In this document: one piece after another, positions 1-15,000 of the stretch
How the letters are laid out: every line of letters starts with the position of its first letter
How positions within the stretch are numbered: position 1 is the stretch's first letter
Source: Ypsolopha sequella
Lineage: Eukaryota > Arthropoda > Insecta > Lepidoptera > Ypsolophidae
Reading direction: 5' to 3'
DNA length: 64,000 nucleotides
Assembly: GCA_934047225.1 (NCBI GenBank)
Contig: OW204009.1
Coordinates: 16,876,898-16,940,897, forward strand
Notes under the pieces: model-generated
Database searches by the model: none
What the model was told of the DNA's origin: nothing
The model's input: the letters and a program-made list of their open reading frames with translations, nothing else
Translations under genes and position numbers: made by a program

Positions 1-15
1 TAAATGTGTACTGAC

Positions 16-3000
16 CGCTGACAGCGAGGAAGTCGTCGATGGTGGTGATATCGTCTACTGCCTCCGTCAGCAACTTGACGCCGGCCTCCCACGCACGCCC
101 GAACGCCGACGCGTTCTCTTGAGCGACGCGCGATCGGGGACGCGCCGCTAGCACGCGCGCCGCGTTTATCACCTGGACAAAGTTGTATTTTATAGAGACG
201 ATGTGTATCAGCATAGACTAAGTATTACTACGTATAGACTAGCAGTTCCCATACATCAGTTTGTAGCAACAAAAAATGTGTAAAATTATAATGAAATCTA
301 GATGGCACTGCTAAATCCTCTAACGAACACGATGCTAAAAAAGACCGATTGGTGACGCTAGTGGCACAGCGATGTCACGTAACATAAAAATAATTCCCAC
401 TTCGATAATAGATGGCGCTGATATTCACTGTTAGTGTTGCCAAATTAACGCCATCTAGTTTTTCTGAGCAAAGCTATTACATTTACATGTTTACTTGGTA
501 ACCATGAGACTTTACTTGTAGCCAATTAAACAAATTATGCTTATTTGCAACACTTGGCGACACCTAGTGTTGTAAGGGCGCGTAAAAAATTTGCTACGCC
601 TTGATGTATGGGAGTTGTTGGTCTATACGTAGTAATACTTAGTCTATGGTATCAGGAATGAAAATCTGATGTCTTTGCCTACCCTTCTAGACAGGCGTGG
701 TTATAACCATAAGTGTGTTTGTATGTATGTAGGTGGTAGAGCTGATGCCGGGCTCGACTGTGAAGGTACCAACATCTTACTCGCAAACCCTCCGAAGTTA
801 TTCGGGGGAGAGTAAGAGGACAGCTCTCAAACAGGCACAACCAGCGAGCCTATTATGTATATCTAGTTGCCAACTGGACTGGGTGCGTATCATAAAAAAC
901 ATAGATATACTATTGAATTCCGATTATCTAACGATATGTTCGCACTTGAAGTGACGGCACAGTTCGTAAATAGTTCAATACCCACTAAAGGCAATTTTGA
1001 GTTCAGTTTATATCTATGTTTTTGATGACAGGCACCCAGTCTAGTTGGCAACTAAAGATACAGAATGGGGGGGCAGGTAGCCCACCATGCCTGGGACCGA
1101 TTGATGGCGGTATATCCATTCCCAATTGCTGGCCCTTATATAAAACAGACTGGTGACGGACAGCAGCGTCACTGGTGCGAGGATTTCAGCACCGCGCTCA
1201 CCAACCCGCCTGCTAAGCGTGGGTGAGTATGGGCAATTCTTTCAGGAGGACCGGCAACAGTGGCGAAATCTTGGAAAGGCCTTTGTCCAGCAGTGGACGA
1301 AGACATGCTGAAATGTATTATGTGAAAATGTCAACTGGCTACCTATCACGGTTGAAGCTGCAGGCCCCTGTGACAGACGGACAGACAGACAGCGGAAGCT
1401 TAGTAATAGGCCCTCATTTGCTACATTTATTCATTTACGCTCGTGTTTTAAATCGTCCTCGTAATTTATTCTTTTTCGCCCTAGTAGCATAATAGTAGTT
1501 TATGCTACGAGGGCCAAAAGAAATAAATTACGAGGACGATTTAAAACACGAGCGTAGCGAGTGTTTTAAACGTAACCGAGTAATTTATTGCTTTTACGCC
1601 CGTGTATCATACTACGTTTTTCAATGCATAGTGTGAGGAAATGAAAACAAATATAATCTTGTGAACTTTAAATTATGATTGGCTCAAAAGGATTGTATCC
1701 AAGACCGTTAATCAGTGGAAAAAAAAGTATAACATCTATGGTACACAGGAAAAGCTGCAGGTTAGCCAACCATTGCAAACAAATTAAAAAAAAAAATAAT
1801 AATAAAGCCCTAGGGCAAAATAATCGACTTTTTGTTCGGTTTTGATGCATAAAAAGTGGGCCTTTACGAGCACATGCATTGAAATAGTTATTTATGATAT
1901 TAGTGCGGTAAGTTGGTTTTTACAAACGAGTAGACGAATGTAAGCCCGAGACGAAGTCGAGTGAGACAGACGTATTGAGCAAAAGGGCTTCCAAGGAGTT
2001 TCGGTCATCAGCAAATTTATTCTCGTAATGTGAACTCCTTGGTGGAATTCTTATATATTTTTTATGGAAATTAAAAAACAACCGTAAAGGATACGCACGG
2101 CGCCTCCACGGCGCTATACAACGGAGGATGCGGTACAATAGGTACTTAGGTGAGAGTACCTATTTTACCGCACGTTCCATTGTATACTGCGTAATGTTTA
2201 ACTTTCGAACAATGTATACAGGCTTTGTAAATGCATTTTTTGAGCAAATGTGTTGAAAACTACTATTACCTTTTAAGGGTTTGCTTAACCATTTATTATC
2301 AAACTAAATCCTGTTTATGTAAACACATGAAATTCGTGGTTTTACAAAATGTATTATTAACACCTCAAATACAGTGCCTGATGATGTCGTAAAACGACGA
2401 AACGGGTAGCGAACCCTTAAAAGGTAAGTTAACATAATTATATTTGTGGAACCGAGTACCAAGGAGTTTTATTTAATTGTACAATTTCTACTTAAGAGTG
2501 CACCGAGCTTTTTACACATACAAACACGTTTTTATAATCCTTGTTTGAAGTAGTAAACAATTAAATTAAAATCTAGGGAAATTATATTGGTATTATTGGG
2601 TATATATACTAGACTGTATACATGATGGAAACACAATTTGACAAAGTTGGCTCGATAGAATAAATTCGCAATGTTACCTCTTGTCGAGTAATTTTTTCCT
2701 CTATTTCCCTACTTTTTTATATAAATAAGTAATTTAATATTATGATTCATTCACTAAAACAAAGTTCATAGACGACTGGAGCGTTTATACACGATAGTTT
2801 TTTATTTAAGAACAATATGATGAAAATAACAACGAAAAACATTGAAAAAGTGCAAAAGTTTGGTTATTTTCTTTACTCTTTACACGTAAATAAAAAGATA
2901 GAGACAAAGGCAAACGCTCGGTGCGCCCTTAAACATTTTCAAGGAAAGTTACCTGCGGACACAATCCCTCGATCTGTGTGGCAGCGTGACGCACCATCTT

Positions 3001-6000
3001 CACGCCGTCTTCGTTGTTGGACATCGAGCAGACCAAGTTCGCGACCTGTTAACAACAATATACGTTACAGCACCGGGAAAGAATCAATTTATATGTCAGA
3101 GCCGTAACATATCGTAACATAAGATTTTTTAATGTAGCAAGAACGCAATTTCAATTTGTGAGCTTCAGATTTAAAGAGGCCTATGGCCCATAAATAAATC
3201 TTCCGCGAGCGTCGCCTAGCTAAGAGAAAGTATAAAATAACAAATATAAAGAAAGAAAAAAGGGAACCACCACCACACAAAAGACAAGCCCACAAACACA
3301 AAGAAAATTGTACCATAATATGTTATCGGGGAAAGTTCCGCCGACCCACCAACCGCTCGCAACAGAGCAGAAAGCTGCCCCGCGCAGCTCTCCCAGATCG
3401 TACCTACTTATCGGCGAAATGTTATCAAACTCGTTATTTTGTTAGATATAATATTACATTTTGCTAATCCATATTTGACCCTAATGCAATACACTAAGAA
3501 TGTTTACTTCGAATTAAATAAAGACTTACTCTTTACGATGAGCAAATAGATGAACAGTGTGCTAAGTACACAAATGCCGACTTTATGTGGATTGAAATAG
3601 GAACCAGATCACAAAAGAAGAAGAATGGGAATCTCAATTAAAGCAGATCTTTATCTGCAGATAATTATCTCAAAGCCGACCGTAATGATTGAAATCAATT
3701 TTGTAATATTAGGGGAGATGACAGGGTTAAGAGGCTATGCGAATTTTATTATTGTTACTGTCACTCCAAGCGAAAAATCGCGCAGTGCGAGTGGGGCGGA
3801 TTCAGGGCGAAAGCGAAAAATGTTAGTTTTATCATTTTTATAAAAAAACTAAAAGAGCTAGCAAAATTTCAAATATCAAATCTCTAGATATTGTTGAAAC
3901 ACACCTAGTAAAATATGTTTGAGTTCTGTATATGGTTCCTATTCGTCAAACGAGGAGAAAAACTGTGTTAGAATACCTCATTTCAACAATTATTTCTATC
4001 GAGGAAAATTTATCCAAACATTTCAAATCCCTATATTATATAGTCAAAATGCATATACCAGAAACTGACTATAATTTTCCGTGTATTTCATGAAATACAC
4101 AGAAAAGAAACACCCGTATATTTTCGCATATCGCCTTAACAAAATAGAGTAGCCGATTCTGAAGGCTTTAATTTTAGTTTTAGTGCTGTCAAAACAAAAT
4201 TTTCATTGTTGCAAAATACTTCATAAGTGTGAAGAACAGGAGCTAAATTACTTTGGAAAAATTTAAGTCTTGACAGCACTAAAACTAAAGTTAAAACCTG
4301 CAGAATCGGCTTCATTATTCTACTAGCTTTTGCCCGCGGCTTTGCCTGCGTTGATTAAGTTTTTGTATAGTCCATATATATCCCAACCTATCCCCCTAAT
4401 GCCACTGTCCCATCCCATCCCATCATCACCATCCCATCCCACTAATATTCAACGGCGTGAAGGAGTAACAGTACATCACTTTTCTATAGGGACTTGACAC
4501 CCCATTGCCTTCCAATGGAAACTGATTTATGGGATAAAAAGTAGGGGTGTTAAAAATTTGCTAAAAAACATCACATGATTAATGGACGGCCCTTTCACGA
4601 AACTACTATTGCAATGATGGCTTTCCATTACTAAGTAAGACGTAGTGGTTCTTGTTCCACAATAAAAACTCAGTGTCATACACTAAGTATTACTACCTAT
4701 AGACCGACAACTCCCATACATCAAGGCGTAGCGAATTTTTTACGCGCCCTTACAACACTAGGTGTCGCCAAGTGTTGTAAATAAGCATATTTGTTTAATT
4801 GGCTGCAAGTAAACTGTCATGTCTACCAAGTAAACATGTGGCTGTAATAGCTTTGCTTAGAAAAACTAGATGGCGCTTAGTTGGCAACACTAACAGTGAA
4901 TATTTCAGCGCCATCTATTATCGAAGTGGGAATTATTTTTATGTTACGTGACATCGCTGTGCCACTAGCGTCACCAATCGGTCTTTTTTAGCATCGTGTT
5001 CGTTAGAGGATTTAGCAACGCCATCTAGATTTCGTTATAATTTTACACCTTTTTTGTGGCTACAAACTGATGTATGGGAATTGCTAGTCTATACGTAGTA
5101 ATACTTGGCCTATGACAGTGTACAGGTAGAGAGGATACTCCATCAACACCAGCTGAAGGACGAGGAGACTGCAGTGAGACACACACACACACCCTCACAC
5201 ACACCCTCTCACACACCCTCACACACATACAGACGCGTTATTAGATAACATCAGTACGTACCTCGACGAGCTTATTAGCGTGCTCGGTGAAGACGAGCGC
5301 GTACTCTTCAACTTCCTTCTCGTTCCCATTCCTGGCTGCCTCCATCAGTACCAGCAGAGGGACGTTCGTCTCCAAGAAACTGCAGTGGAGGGGGGTGCAC
5401 ACGTTATTAAGGTAGGGTTCCGAAACACCTTAGGTTGTCCGATGAAGTAGAAGATATAACTATCTGTCAGATAAAAGTAGCTCAATGCTGGTTCCAAAAC
5501 CACAAATATGATTGTTTTGGAACGATCAAACCCGAGCAACTTTTTCTACTGACACGACCAATATTTTCAGAGTCAGAGGAAATAGCAAGAAGGATATCAT
5601 GGTCTACACAATTAAATGCACTACTAAAATCAAGGAGAGTTAGGATACTGAGTTGCCTTTCGTCCATGGCTTCACGAATGTCGTCAATGATTTTAATGAG
5701 TGCAGTACTTGTACTGTGGGATGGACGAAATCCTGACTGAAGAGGATTTAGTAGTTTGTTACAGTGAAGGTAATACGAGAATTGACGATGAGCCACGCGT
5801 TCAAGCACTTTGGAGAGAAATGGTAGTATAGAAATTGGTATATAGTCCTTGAACGCGGTTGGTTCAGATGTTTTGGGGACAGGGACCATATAGGCGAGTT
5901 TCCATAGGGCAGGAAAAGTATTGGACGACAGAGAAAAGTTGATGATATGTGAAATAGCAGGAAGAATACTATTGAGGATAGGAAGGAGTAAGTCACGGCC

Positions 6001-9000
6001 AATGCTATCAGGTCCAACAGCATTACTTGGGATGGAGAGGATGATCTTCTCAATATCGGAAACAGAAACTGATGAAAAGGAAAACATAGAGTTAGAAGGA
6101 AGAGGAACAGATAATATTTTTCGGATGGTGGCTTCCTTAAGTACGGCATTAATTGTGTGGGGAGGGGTTGAAAAGTGTCGATTTAGACCATCTTTATCCA
6201 AAGATGGGTTGAGGTCTTGTCGACACTTTCCAAAGCCTAAGGAACGAAGAAAATGCCAAAGATTGTTGGGGTTACACTGCTCAATGGAAGAATGAATATG
6301 TTTACGTTTGGCATTCCTAATAGTCTGGTTGCATCGATTTCGAGCAGCCTTAAACCTATCCCAGTTGTCTTCCGTGGGGTTCTTTTTGTGCTTTCGCCTA
6401 AGACTGTCTCTCCTAGCCATGAGTTTACGAACTTCATCCGTAAGCCACGGCGTAGGAGCACGTTTCAACCGAACCCTGTGGATCGGTGCATGGACATCGT
6501 AAAGTTCGGTGATAGTTTTATAGAAGACCTGAAGCTTGTCATTTATATTGTCGAGATTTTCTAAAAAAGACCAATCAATAGTTTGTGCATGAACTAATAG
6601 TTTATCTCTGTCCATACTTGCAAAGTTACGTCGAAGAGTTATTTTGGGCTTGGGCTTTGGGATTTTTAGCCTATAAGAGGCGTAAATGAGGTCATGATGA
6701 GAAAAGCCAGACGCTGTAAACTGGCCATGGCTTGAGATCCGGTCGTTATTAGGGGTAAGAATGAAATCGAGAAGGGTATGGGAATCACCCACATGATGTG
6801 TTGCAGCAAGATCCATTATAGTGACATTGACAGAAGTTGTCAGGGTCTGGAGCTTACGCGAACGAGCATCATCGACAAGAAGGTTAGTATTAAAATCGCC
6901 CATGAATAAGGAATGTTCATATAGAGGTATATACATAGAGAGCAAATTTTCAAAAGTATCAAAATAGTCAATTTTGGGAGGTGGGTATGCAACACCAAGT
7001 AGAAATTTTGTTGTAGTAAAATCAAGCTCGATGAAAATATACTCCATCGCTGGCTTAGACCGGTTATATTCAGGGGAAGAGCGAGACAAAATATTATACT
7101 TTATATCCGAACGAAGGTAGATTGCAACTCCACCAGCATCTGCACCTGTTCGATCATTCCTAATCAACACATATCCAGGGATAGCTACAGAAGTGGAGGG
7201 AATTGTCGGTTTTAAATGCGACTCCGATACCAGGCAAGCGTGGATATTTTTGCTGGTAAAGGTTGCAAGACATTCAGTATAGTGACCACATATACTTTGC
7301 GCATTTATGTGACAAATGTTAAGATTTTTTATATGTGTTGAAAAAGTGTTGTGGAGCAATTCTGCAAGATGAACAGGAACATCATCCAGCGCATCAGAAA
7401 ACGAGTCATTAGAGTCAAAAGAGTGGAATCTCTCGGAGATTCATGTCGTGACGATATATCATATTTTCCGCGGGGTCGAAGTCGCGAGCGCCCTCTATGT
7501 ATTAACTAAAGCAACTCTGCGACAGCTTCACTATAACTAACCTGTCCGACACATGGTCGACGACCGCTTTGCGCAGTTGTCTGCGCAGGTCTCTAGTCTT
7601 GCGGCACATATTGTCTATGGCTCGCTCCAGGCCCTCTGATTGGTCCGGCTTGCCGGCCTAGGGACATAAAAAATATATATTCAAACTATTATAGAAATAA
7701 ATTTCCATGTTTGAACACTTGTGATATAAATGAACATTATATCATTGCAGTATAAAAACGCAGAAAGAAAAGTAAATCTGGATGTGAGGAGCTCTGAACC
7801 GGGATACGAACCCGGGACCTCTCGCTTACCGGGCTCTACCAACTGAGCTATCCCGGTTCAGAGCTCTTCACATCCAGGTTTACTTTTCTTTCTGCGTTGC
7901 TATACTGCAATGATATAATGTTAATTAATATATTCAAAATTAATCAAAAAATAATTACTTACAGGCGATTAACTGCGCAACGGGTTGCGGCGATGGATTT
8001 GTCAAAAACTACCATTTTTTACCTATCAAAATGTCAGATAATATAGAGCAACAAACTTTTCTGTTCCGGTGGGCCAAACTAAAATAGCTTCTATATTCAC
8101 TGTGTGACAGTCTTCGCCACCGGAACAGATAAGTTTGTGGCTTATATACGAATATGATGCAGAGACCATCGGAAATTATTTGCGATGCTCGATTCTTGCA
8201 TCAATTCTTGTCAAAGTCATGCGAAATGATCGTTTTAACTGTACAACCCGTTGCAGAGTTCATCGCTGCAGTTGAATCGAGTTTGTTAACAATTACTTTC
8301 AATGTTTTGGCGGAATTTTTTGTTGCAAATTTGGTAACCGTGTGGAGAATTTGGCTCCATCCATCCATCCATCATCCTAGTTCGTCTACTGCTGGACATA
8401 AGCCTTTCCAGGACTTTGCCACTCCCGGCGGTCATCCTGGAAGAATTGCCCATACTCACACACGCTGGGCAGGCGGGTTGGTGAGCGCGGTGCCGAAACC
8501 CTCGCACCAGTGACGCCGCTGCCCGTCACCAGTGTGTTCCATATAAGGCCCGGCTATTAGGGATGGATATACCGCCATCCATCGGTCTCAGGCATGGTGG
8601 GCTTCCTGGTTTTTGTCTGTGAGCTGTCCTCTTACTCTCCCCCGAATTACTTCGAGGTGGTCTCCAAGTAAGATGGTGGTACCTCCACGGTTAAGCCCGG
8701 CATCAGTTCTCGACCATTCTCGGCTCAATGAATATATTTTCATGCAGATTTCATCTACGACAATCTGGCACTTTTATATATGTAACTATTTGAGTCAGTA
8801 CAGAAGGCGCGCGTGGAGTTAGCTGACACCTGCGCGGTATCCCCCCCGCGAGACGCCAAGTGACCAACTTCACACCTACTTTCTTTACTGGCCCAAGCTT
8901 TAGTCCTCTATTTCCACTCAGGCTCGGATTTCCGCCTAAGCCAACAAGGCACCGGCCGGATAAGTCAGTCTTTTCCCGCGACGCTACAGGGGTGCGGGGG

Positions 9001-12000
9001 CGGACTTATGTTGCATTGAGTGTGCGTGAGAGAAAGAGAGAGATATATACTCTCTCTCATAAGCCTGCCACCCACTCCTACGCGATTCCCATTGTCATAA
9101 TCCCCCGCGTCCCTGTAACGACGCGGGCGAACACTGACTCAATGTCATCGCACATAACAACGGATCGGCACCGGACTACCTAAAAGTACGCATTGAAATG
9201 TGAGCTTTAAATAGTGTTGCGTACGTGAAATATTTCAAGTGTACTACGCGCGGGCCACTGTCCGCCTAACACTATTACCAAAAAGGTCACAAACCTCATA
9301 TTTCAATGCTTTACTTTGAGGCGGTCTGGTTCCGATGCGTTTTAATATTCGACGGCCTTTATCCAGTTTGACCGCCGCCCCACACACTTACATTGGTCAT
9401 GTACTCGTGTAGCAAGTCCTGCAACGCTTGTCGCACAGCGTTACACTCCGCCACGATGCGCTCGCGTCGCTCGTCCCTGTAATGTGCAATACAAATACTT
9501 TAGTGCAAGGAAATACCATGTAATCATATTAACATTATGCATTCGTGGCCTGAGGAGAAGCGTGGGGGAACGGACGTACTGAAGTTACTTGCAATGGCAT
9601 ACATAATAAAAGTGGCGCAGAGAGCTATGGAGCGAGCCATGCTAGGCATCTCTCTTGTGGATCGTGTACCGAACGTCGAGATTCGACAACGAACTAGATT
9701 CGAAACGCGAGACTTGACAACCGACAGGGCTTTTGACACTTTTTCGAAAAAACTTTGATCGGACATTTCTTTGGATCTAATGGGGAGGCCGAAGGCCGAG
9801 CCTATAAGTCTTTTTAGCGAGGCCGAAAAACGAGCATGTGAGGACGGAGAACGCGCCAGCGAAGCCGAAAGTGGAGATGGGCGGGACATCTGGCTAGACG
9901 GGAAGACGAACGGGCAGTAACAGAGTGGCAGCCGAGGCCAGGAAAGGGTTCAGTGGGTAGACCGATAGCCCGATGGCGAGACGATATCGTCAGGGCTGTT
10001 GATGGGCAATGGATGAGGCTGGCGAGAGACAAATGGCGTGGAGAAGAGGCTCTGTCCAACAGTGGGTGGATGCGGGTTGAATGATGATACATTTTGAGGT
10101 GCATGAAAGGAACCTCCCCGAGTGACGTAAACTGAGATACAACCACTGATTACTGCAAATAGTCCGGCACACAACTGACAACTCCTTTTACTGGTGTACT
10201 ATGGTGGTAGACTTGAGCCATAACTTATCACGAAGCCACGCCGCCATGTTGGGGCTGCCACGATACTGCAGCGCATCAGTTCATCAATGTTCGCAGAGGC
10301 ACAGACTGATAGCTTCACAACTATAGTCCGAAAACGTGTGGCTTCCCTTATGAGTCGTTTAAGGGGCAGCTCCAACAGCATCTTGGAGGGCACTGTTGAT
10401 CGTTTGGACTGTCCTATTCTGGGATTCTGGAACAGGGTTCACGTGGAGTCACAGTGCTTCACCAGGAGGATGTTGTTGTAGGCATCACTCTATTTATTCG
10501 TGTGATGTCTGCAACAGCGACTTCTGATACCTTTTCTGTGTTCTGTTTTTGTGTTTTTTTTTGTTTAGATTTAGATACTAACATGGTTTTTAAGCATATA
10601 TTGTTTACTAAGATATGGATTTCGGTCTGAAATAAATATTTTCTTTCTTCTTTCTTTCTTTCTTCATGCGACTCGTTGTATTCCGGCTTGTCGCCACGAG
10701 AAGCCATACTGGGAGAGAGAATAGTTACAGACAGTTGCGAAGTGTCACTAATTCATCCGTTACCGACTTCCGTAGACTTTTTGTCCCTGGACAGACAGAT
10801 CAACCTGCCTGCTTTCACTTTCATCTTAGGTTCCGTTGACATTTTCCATCAGGCAGGAGAGCAAATTTAGAAAAAAAAAATCGTACCTGGTGCAGGAAGA
10901 GTCAGCCATAAGAGCGGCGCCGGAGATGATGGACTCCAGTCTCTCCTCGAGCGAGGGGCGCGTGCGCACCTCCGAGTATGCGAGCGGTTCCATCACCATG
11001 CGCTCCTGCAAAACACGAATCAAGTTGAAAAAACACTCATAAAGTCTGAATATCGAAAGACGCACGCAAAAATTACTCTATTTTCATCGTGTTAAATTAC
11101 AAAGGGCACACTGTTTCACTATCAGCCTTTTTAAGAAAAAGCTCTCGCTGTCACAGCAAATAGGTAAGTTACATACAGATCTGCCACAGATATCAAGAGC
11201 ACAGAAATCTTCGCCAGTTTTCGTATTGTCGAAGATAGCCGAATGATAAATTGGACAGGTCGCAGCAGAAAACAATGCACATCGGCTGTCTTCGGCTTTG
11301 TAGAGCGTCGTCTCTGTCACCGAACTGTTAGTGCTTCGTGCGGCAGAGATGGCGCTACGATACGATGTGCATTATTTACTGCCGCGACCCGTAAGTACCT
11401 AAACATTGCACTAGTATTTGGAAACTGATTAGATAGGGCGGACTTGTGGAAAACACTGTCTGTGTATGTGTGTATAGAGTTAGTAGCTGAGTAGTCTCCT
11501 ACATACTATATAGCGTTCACTTAACAATTTCTATGTAAATGCCTACGTCTGTTCCTACTGTAAGCTTTGAAGTTTAATATCTAGTACTAAGTCCCGAGGA
11601 GTCCAAGGGAGTGCCCGTTTGACAACGACGGTGAACGCCGCGTCGTCGTCCTAAGAACGACACTCGCCTTGATAATGCCGAAACGGTTGGCATATAGTGA
11701 ACAACAATCGCACGTGAGTGTTCAAGCCGTATGTAATAATAATTTATTAAGAAGTCATTAATATTTATTTATTTGTAGATATTTGAGTCAAGTATTGACT
11801 TTTCAAATAAAGATGAATATAAATTTTCATATTGTACAATTTCAATTTAATAAAAACGCCATCTCGTAAGAAATCTAAATTTTGAATTTATTCTAACTTG
11901 GATAGAGTACACCCGGAGATTGTATTGTAAGAGCAATTATTTCAAAGTACGTATTACAAAGTATTTATTACATGTCCAAGCTTTATTTTTAATTTTTTAG

Positions 12001-15000
12001 AAAAGCACAAAACTTTTTATACCTTTTGAAAAATTGTATTATTAATAATTATCTTCTTTTCTTTTTTCAAATCTTTACCATCTACATTGACGGAACTGAA
12101 TCCAATGCTAAACTGATGTTTAACATTGTGGCGCCTCTTAAGTAGTAAACTTACGTCGAAGTCATCCAGCGCCTGCGCAAGCTCGCCAGGCCCCTCAGGG
12201 GGCGCGCGGGTGTTCTCTGTAAATAAACACGCACTATAACATCAATGTGTCAGGGAGGAGACAGTTTAGACGAGAGTACAGTGGCAGTACTCGGTGCGCC
12301 CGGGATTATTCTAGTAGAATCCTTCGCTTCGTTCTGAATTCAAAATAACGCCCTCGATTAACAAAATATTACTTGGGCCCCTTGTACCAAAAAAATACTA
12401 TTTATTTTTATTTATTTATATTTAAGGAAAACTAACAGCACAAAGTAACTTGAAAATAAACAGATTGAACAATTTACAGCCAATTAAAAGTTGCCACTAA
12501 TCATAATATTATAATTATCATAATAAAAATAAAAACCGGCCAAGTGCGAGTCGGACTCGCGCACGAAGGGTTCCATACCATTATCTATAATAATACAGAT
12601 CGCGCCAAACTTCTAGTCATTTTGTTCCTGCTGATGCGAATCACCCCGTGTTTAAAGGGGACTAAAAGTTTGGCGCGATCTGTACTCGTTAACTTGTGAA
12701 GCCTACTTAGCTGTGATAGTTTTCCTTTTAATTTCGTTATATATACTACTGCCGTGATTTTTTTCACGTCTCCAAATACAACCGTTTCGCCGGCAGGGGG
12801 GGGACACTTGGCTCTAACAATAATTAACACTTTTAAGTTTAATATTTCGCAAACGGAATCCTGGATCGAAAAATTGTCTTTTCACACCCCCAATATTTTT
12901 AAATTACCTATCCAACGACACCCCACACTAGGGGATAGACGAGAAAAAAAAATCATCCCCACTTTACGTGTAGGGGAGGTACCCTAAAAAAAATATTTTT
13001 CAAAATTTTACTGTGCTACTTTATCGGCGTGATAAATACGAATACCCATGCCAAATAAAAGCTTTCTAGTACTAATAGTCTCTAAGCTAAGCCGCGGACA
13101 GACAGACAGACAGACAGACAGACGGAGATGGTGAAACTTTAAGGGTTCCTTGTTGTTGACTAAAAAACACTAATGCAAAAAAACAATAACAATAACCAAC
13201 GGACGCTATTAAAATTTGAAATTTATAAAATTAGGTTCACACATAATAAACAGAAAAAAAAGAAAAGGTTTTAACTGGTTAAAAGAGAACTAAAAAAAAA
13301 CACTATTCCATACGAAAAAGAAGAAGTTCGTAATAGCTTAGATAAATAAAGGAAGGATAGATTGCTCACTCCATACATTAGAACAAAGCCCGCGTAAAAC
13401 TTATTATTTTCGCCGGTACCTAGTAGTTCGACTTATTATGTTTGATGTCGCTACTATACTAGATATATTGTGACATACCTAGTGCCATCTATTGAACAAT
13501 TGATGAAACGAAATTCGATGCGTGTGTGTGTGTGTGTGTAGCAACTATACTGCGCCCACAAAATCAAAAATTTGCTAGAATACGACAATACGCGACACAT
13601 AGCATACGATAAATCTGAGGATAAATCGCTCAACCGTGCATGACAGTTGAGTCAAAGAGTAAAGTTATATACCGGTATGTATGAGTAGTGTGTGTTAGGT
13701 ATATAAAGCGTATTTCAATGCACATATTTTGTTTAATTGATCGTTGTGCGCCATCTACCGGAATTCAGAATAACCATCTGCACACTTAGTTAGATTGGAA
13801 AGTTTAATGAAAAAAAATTTAAAAACACCTGATTAAGAATTCACTATTTTCTGATGCGATGTTATGAAAATTTTGTGTTTTTATTCATAAAATAAGTAAA
13901 TATGAAGAACCAGAACAGTAAAATGCTATATTTCGTCAATTTAAGACAAATTTAATTTCCAGCAAGACAAGTAACGCCATCTAGCAACGTTATTGTTAGT
14001 ATTGCGAACAGTACAATGAGATAGCAATCTATCATTCCTTTATTTATCTATGGTAATACTGACCGCTGTCAGGCAAGTTGCGTCCCTGCGCGACGCTCGA
14101 GATAGTGTCGACAGCGGAGCACACGGCGCGCAGCACGAAGTCTCTGTTCGCCTTTGCAGCAGCCAGCTCCGGGTGTCTCACGTACACCTACAATATACAT
14201 GAACTTTGATCAAGGTATTGCCTCAGCTGCCGGATCCGGCATTTGGGACAGCTGCCGGAGGTTACGTGACTTGTTTCAATTCAAATTCAAATAGTTTATT
14301 TTTTAAAGTAGGTAAACATAATACACTTTTTACAAATCAAACTTAATCTAATAAAAATATATGTAATAAAATAATAAATGTACATGAACTAAATTAAAGG
14401 TTTATTTAATTGATGTAGCAATATATATACGATTAAAATGATAGGTAAAATCTATAATGATACATGGTGAAATCCAATCAACCGCCCGAACCCATTTCAT
14501 TCATTCTCATTCACGCGCTGGCCGGCTGGCTGGAAAGCAGTGTTGTCAGACACACTGTAATTACAGTAGATCTACTGTAATTCAGCACGATCTACTGTAC
14601 ACTGTAGCACTTAATAAAATTACAGTGTATGGAGACACTGCAATTTTCTAATGCCAAAAGTTAGTTGAAAATGGCGAAAAATATGAAAATGAATGAATTC
14701 TACTGTAATTTGGTCCCAAACACTGTAATGTTGAGCCCTCAACACTGTAATATGAGTTTTCCCATCTGGCAACACTGCATACAGGAGACCCGGCCAGGGG
14801 TCAATGATCACCAACCGAGCCTCCAGCACGAATCAGGCAATTTATGTTCGTTTAATTCGACACTTCAGATGTCGAATTGTTAGTGTAGTGGTAGAGCACT
14901 AGGTTTAGATAACCAGGAGTTTGGTTCGAATCCACTTCAGAAGTTTTTTCTTTTTCTTTTATCGAAGTTTTAAACAGAATTTCAACAAAAAGTGGAAAAT

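Noticed and set aside
5043..5228. 61-aa Cys/Val-rich frame
   Set aside because: It is a translation of the (CA)n microsatellite.
7790..7862. Functional tRNA gene
   Set aside because: A and B boxes are present, but the anticodon arm is too short and the acceptor and T stems compete for the same bases.
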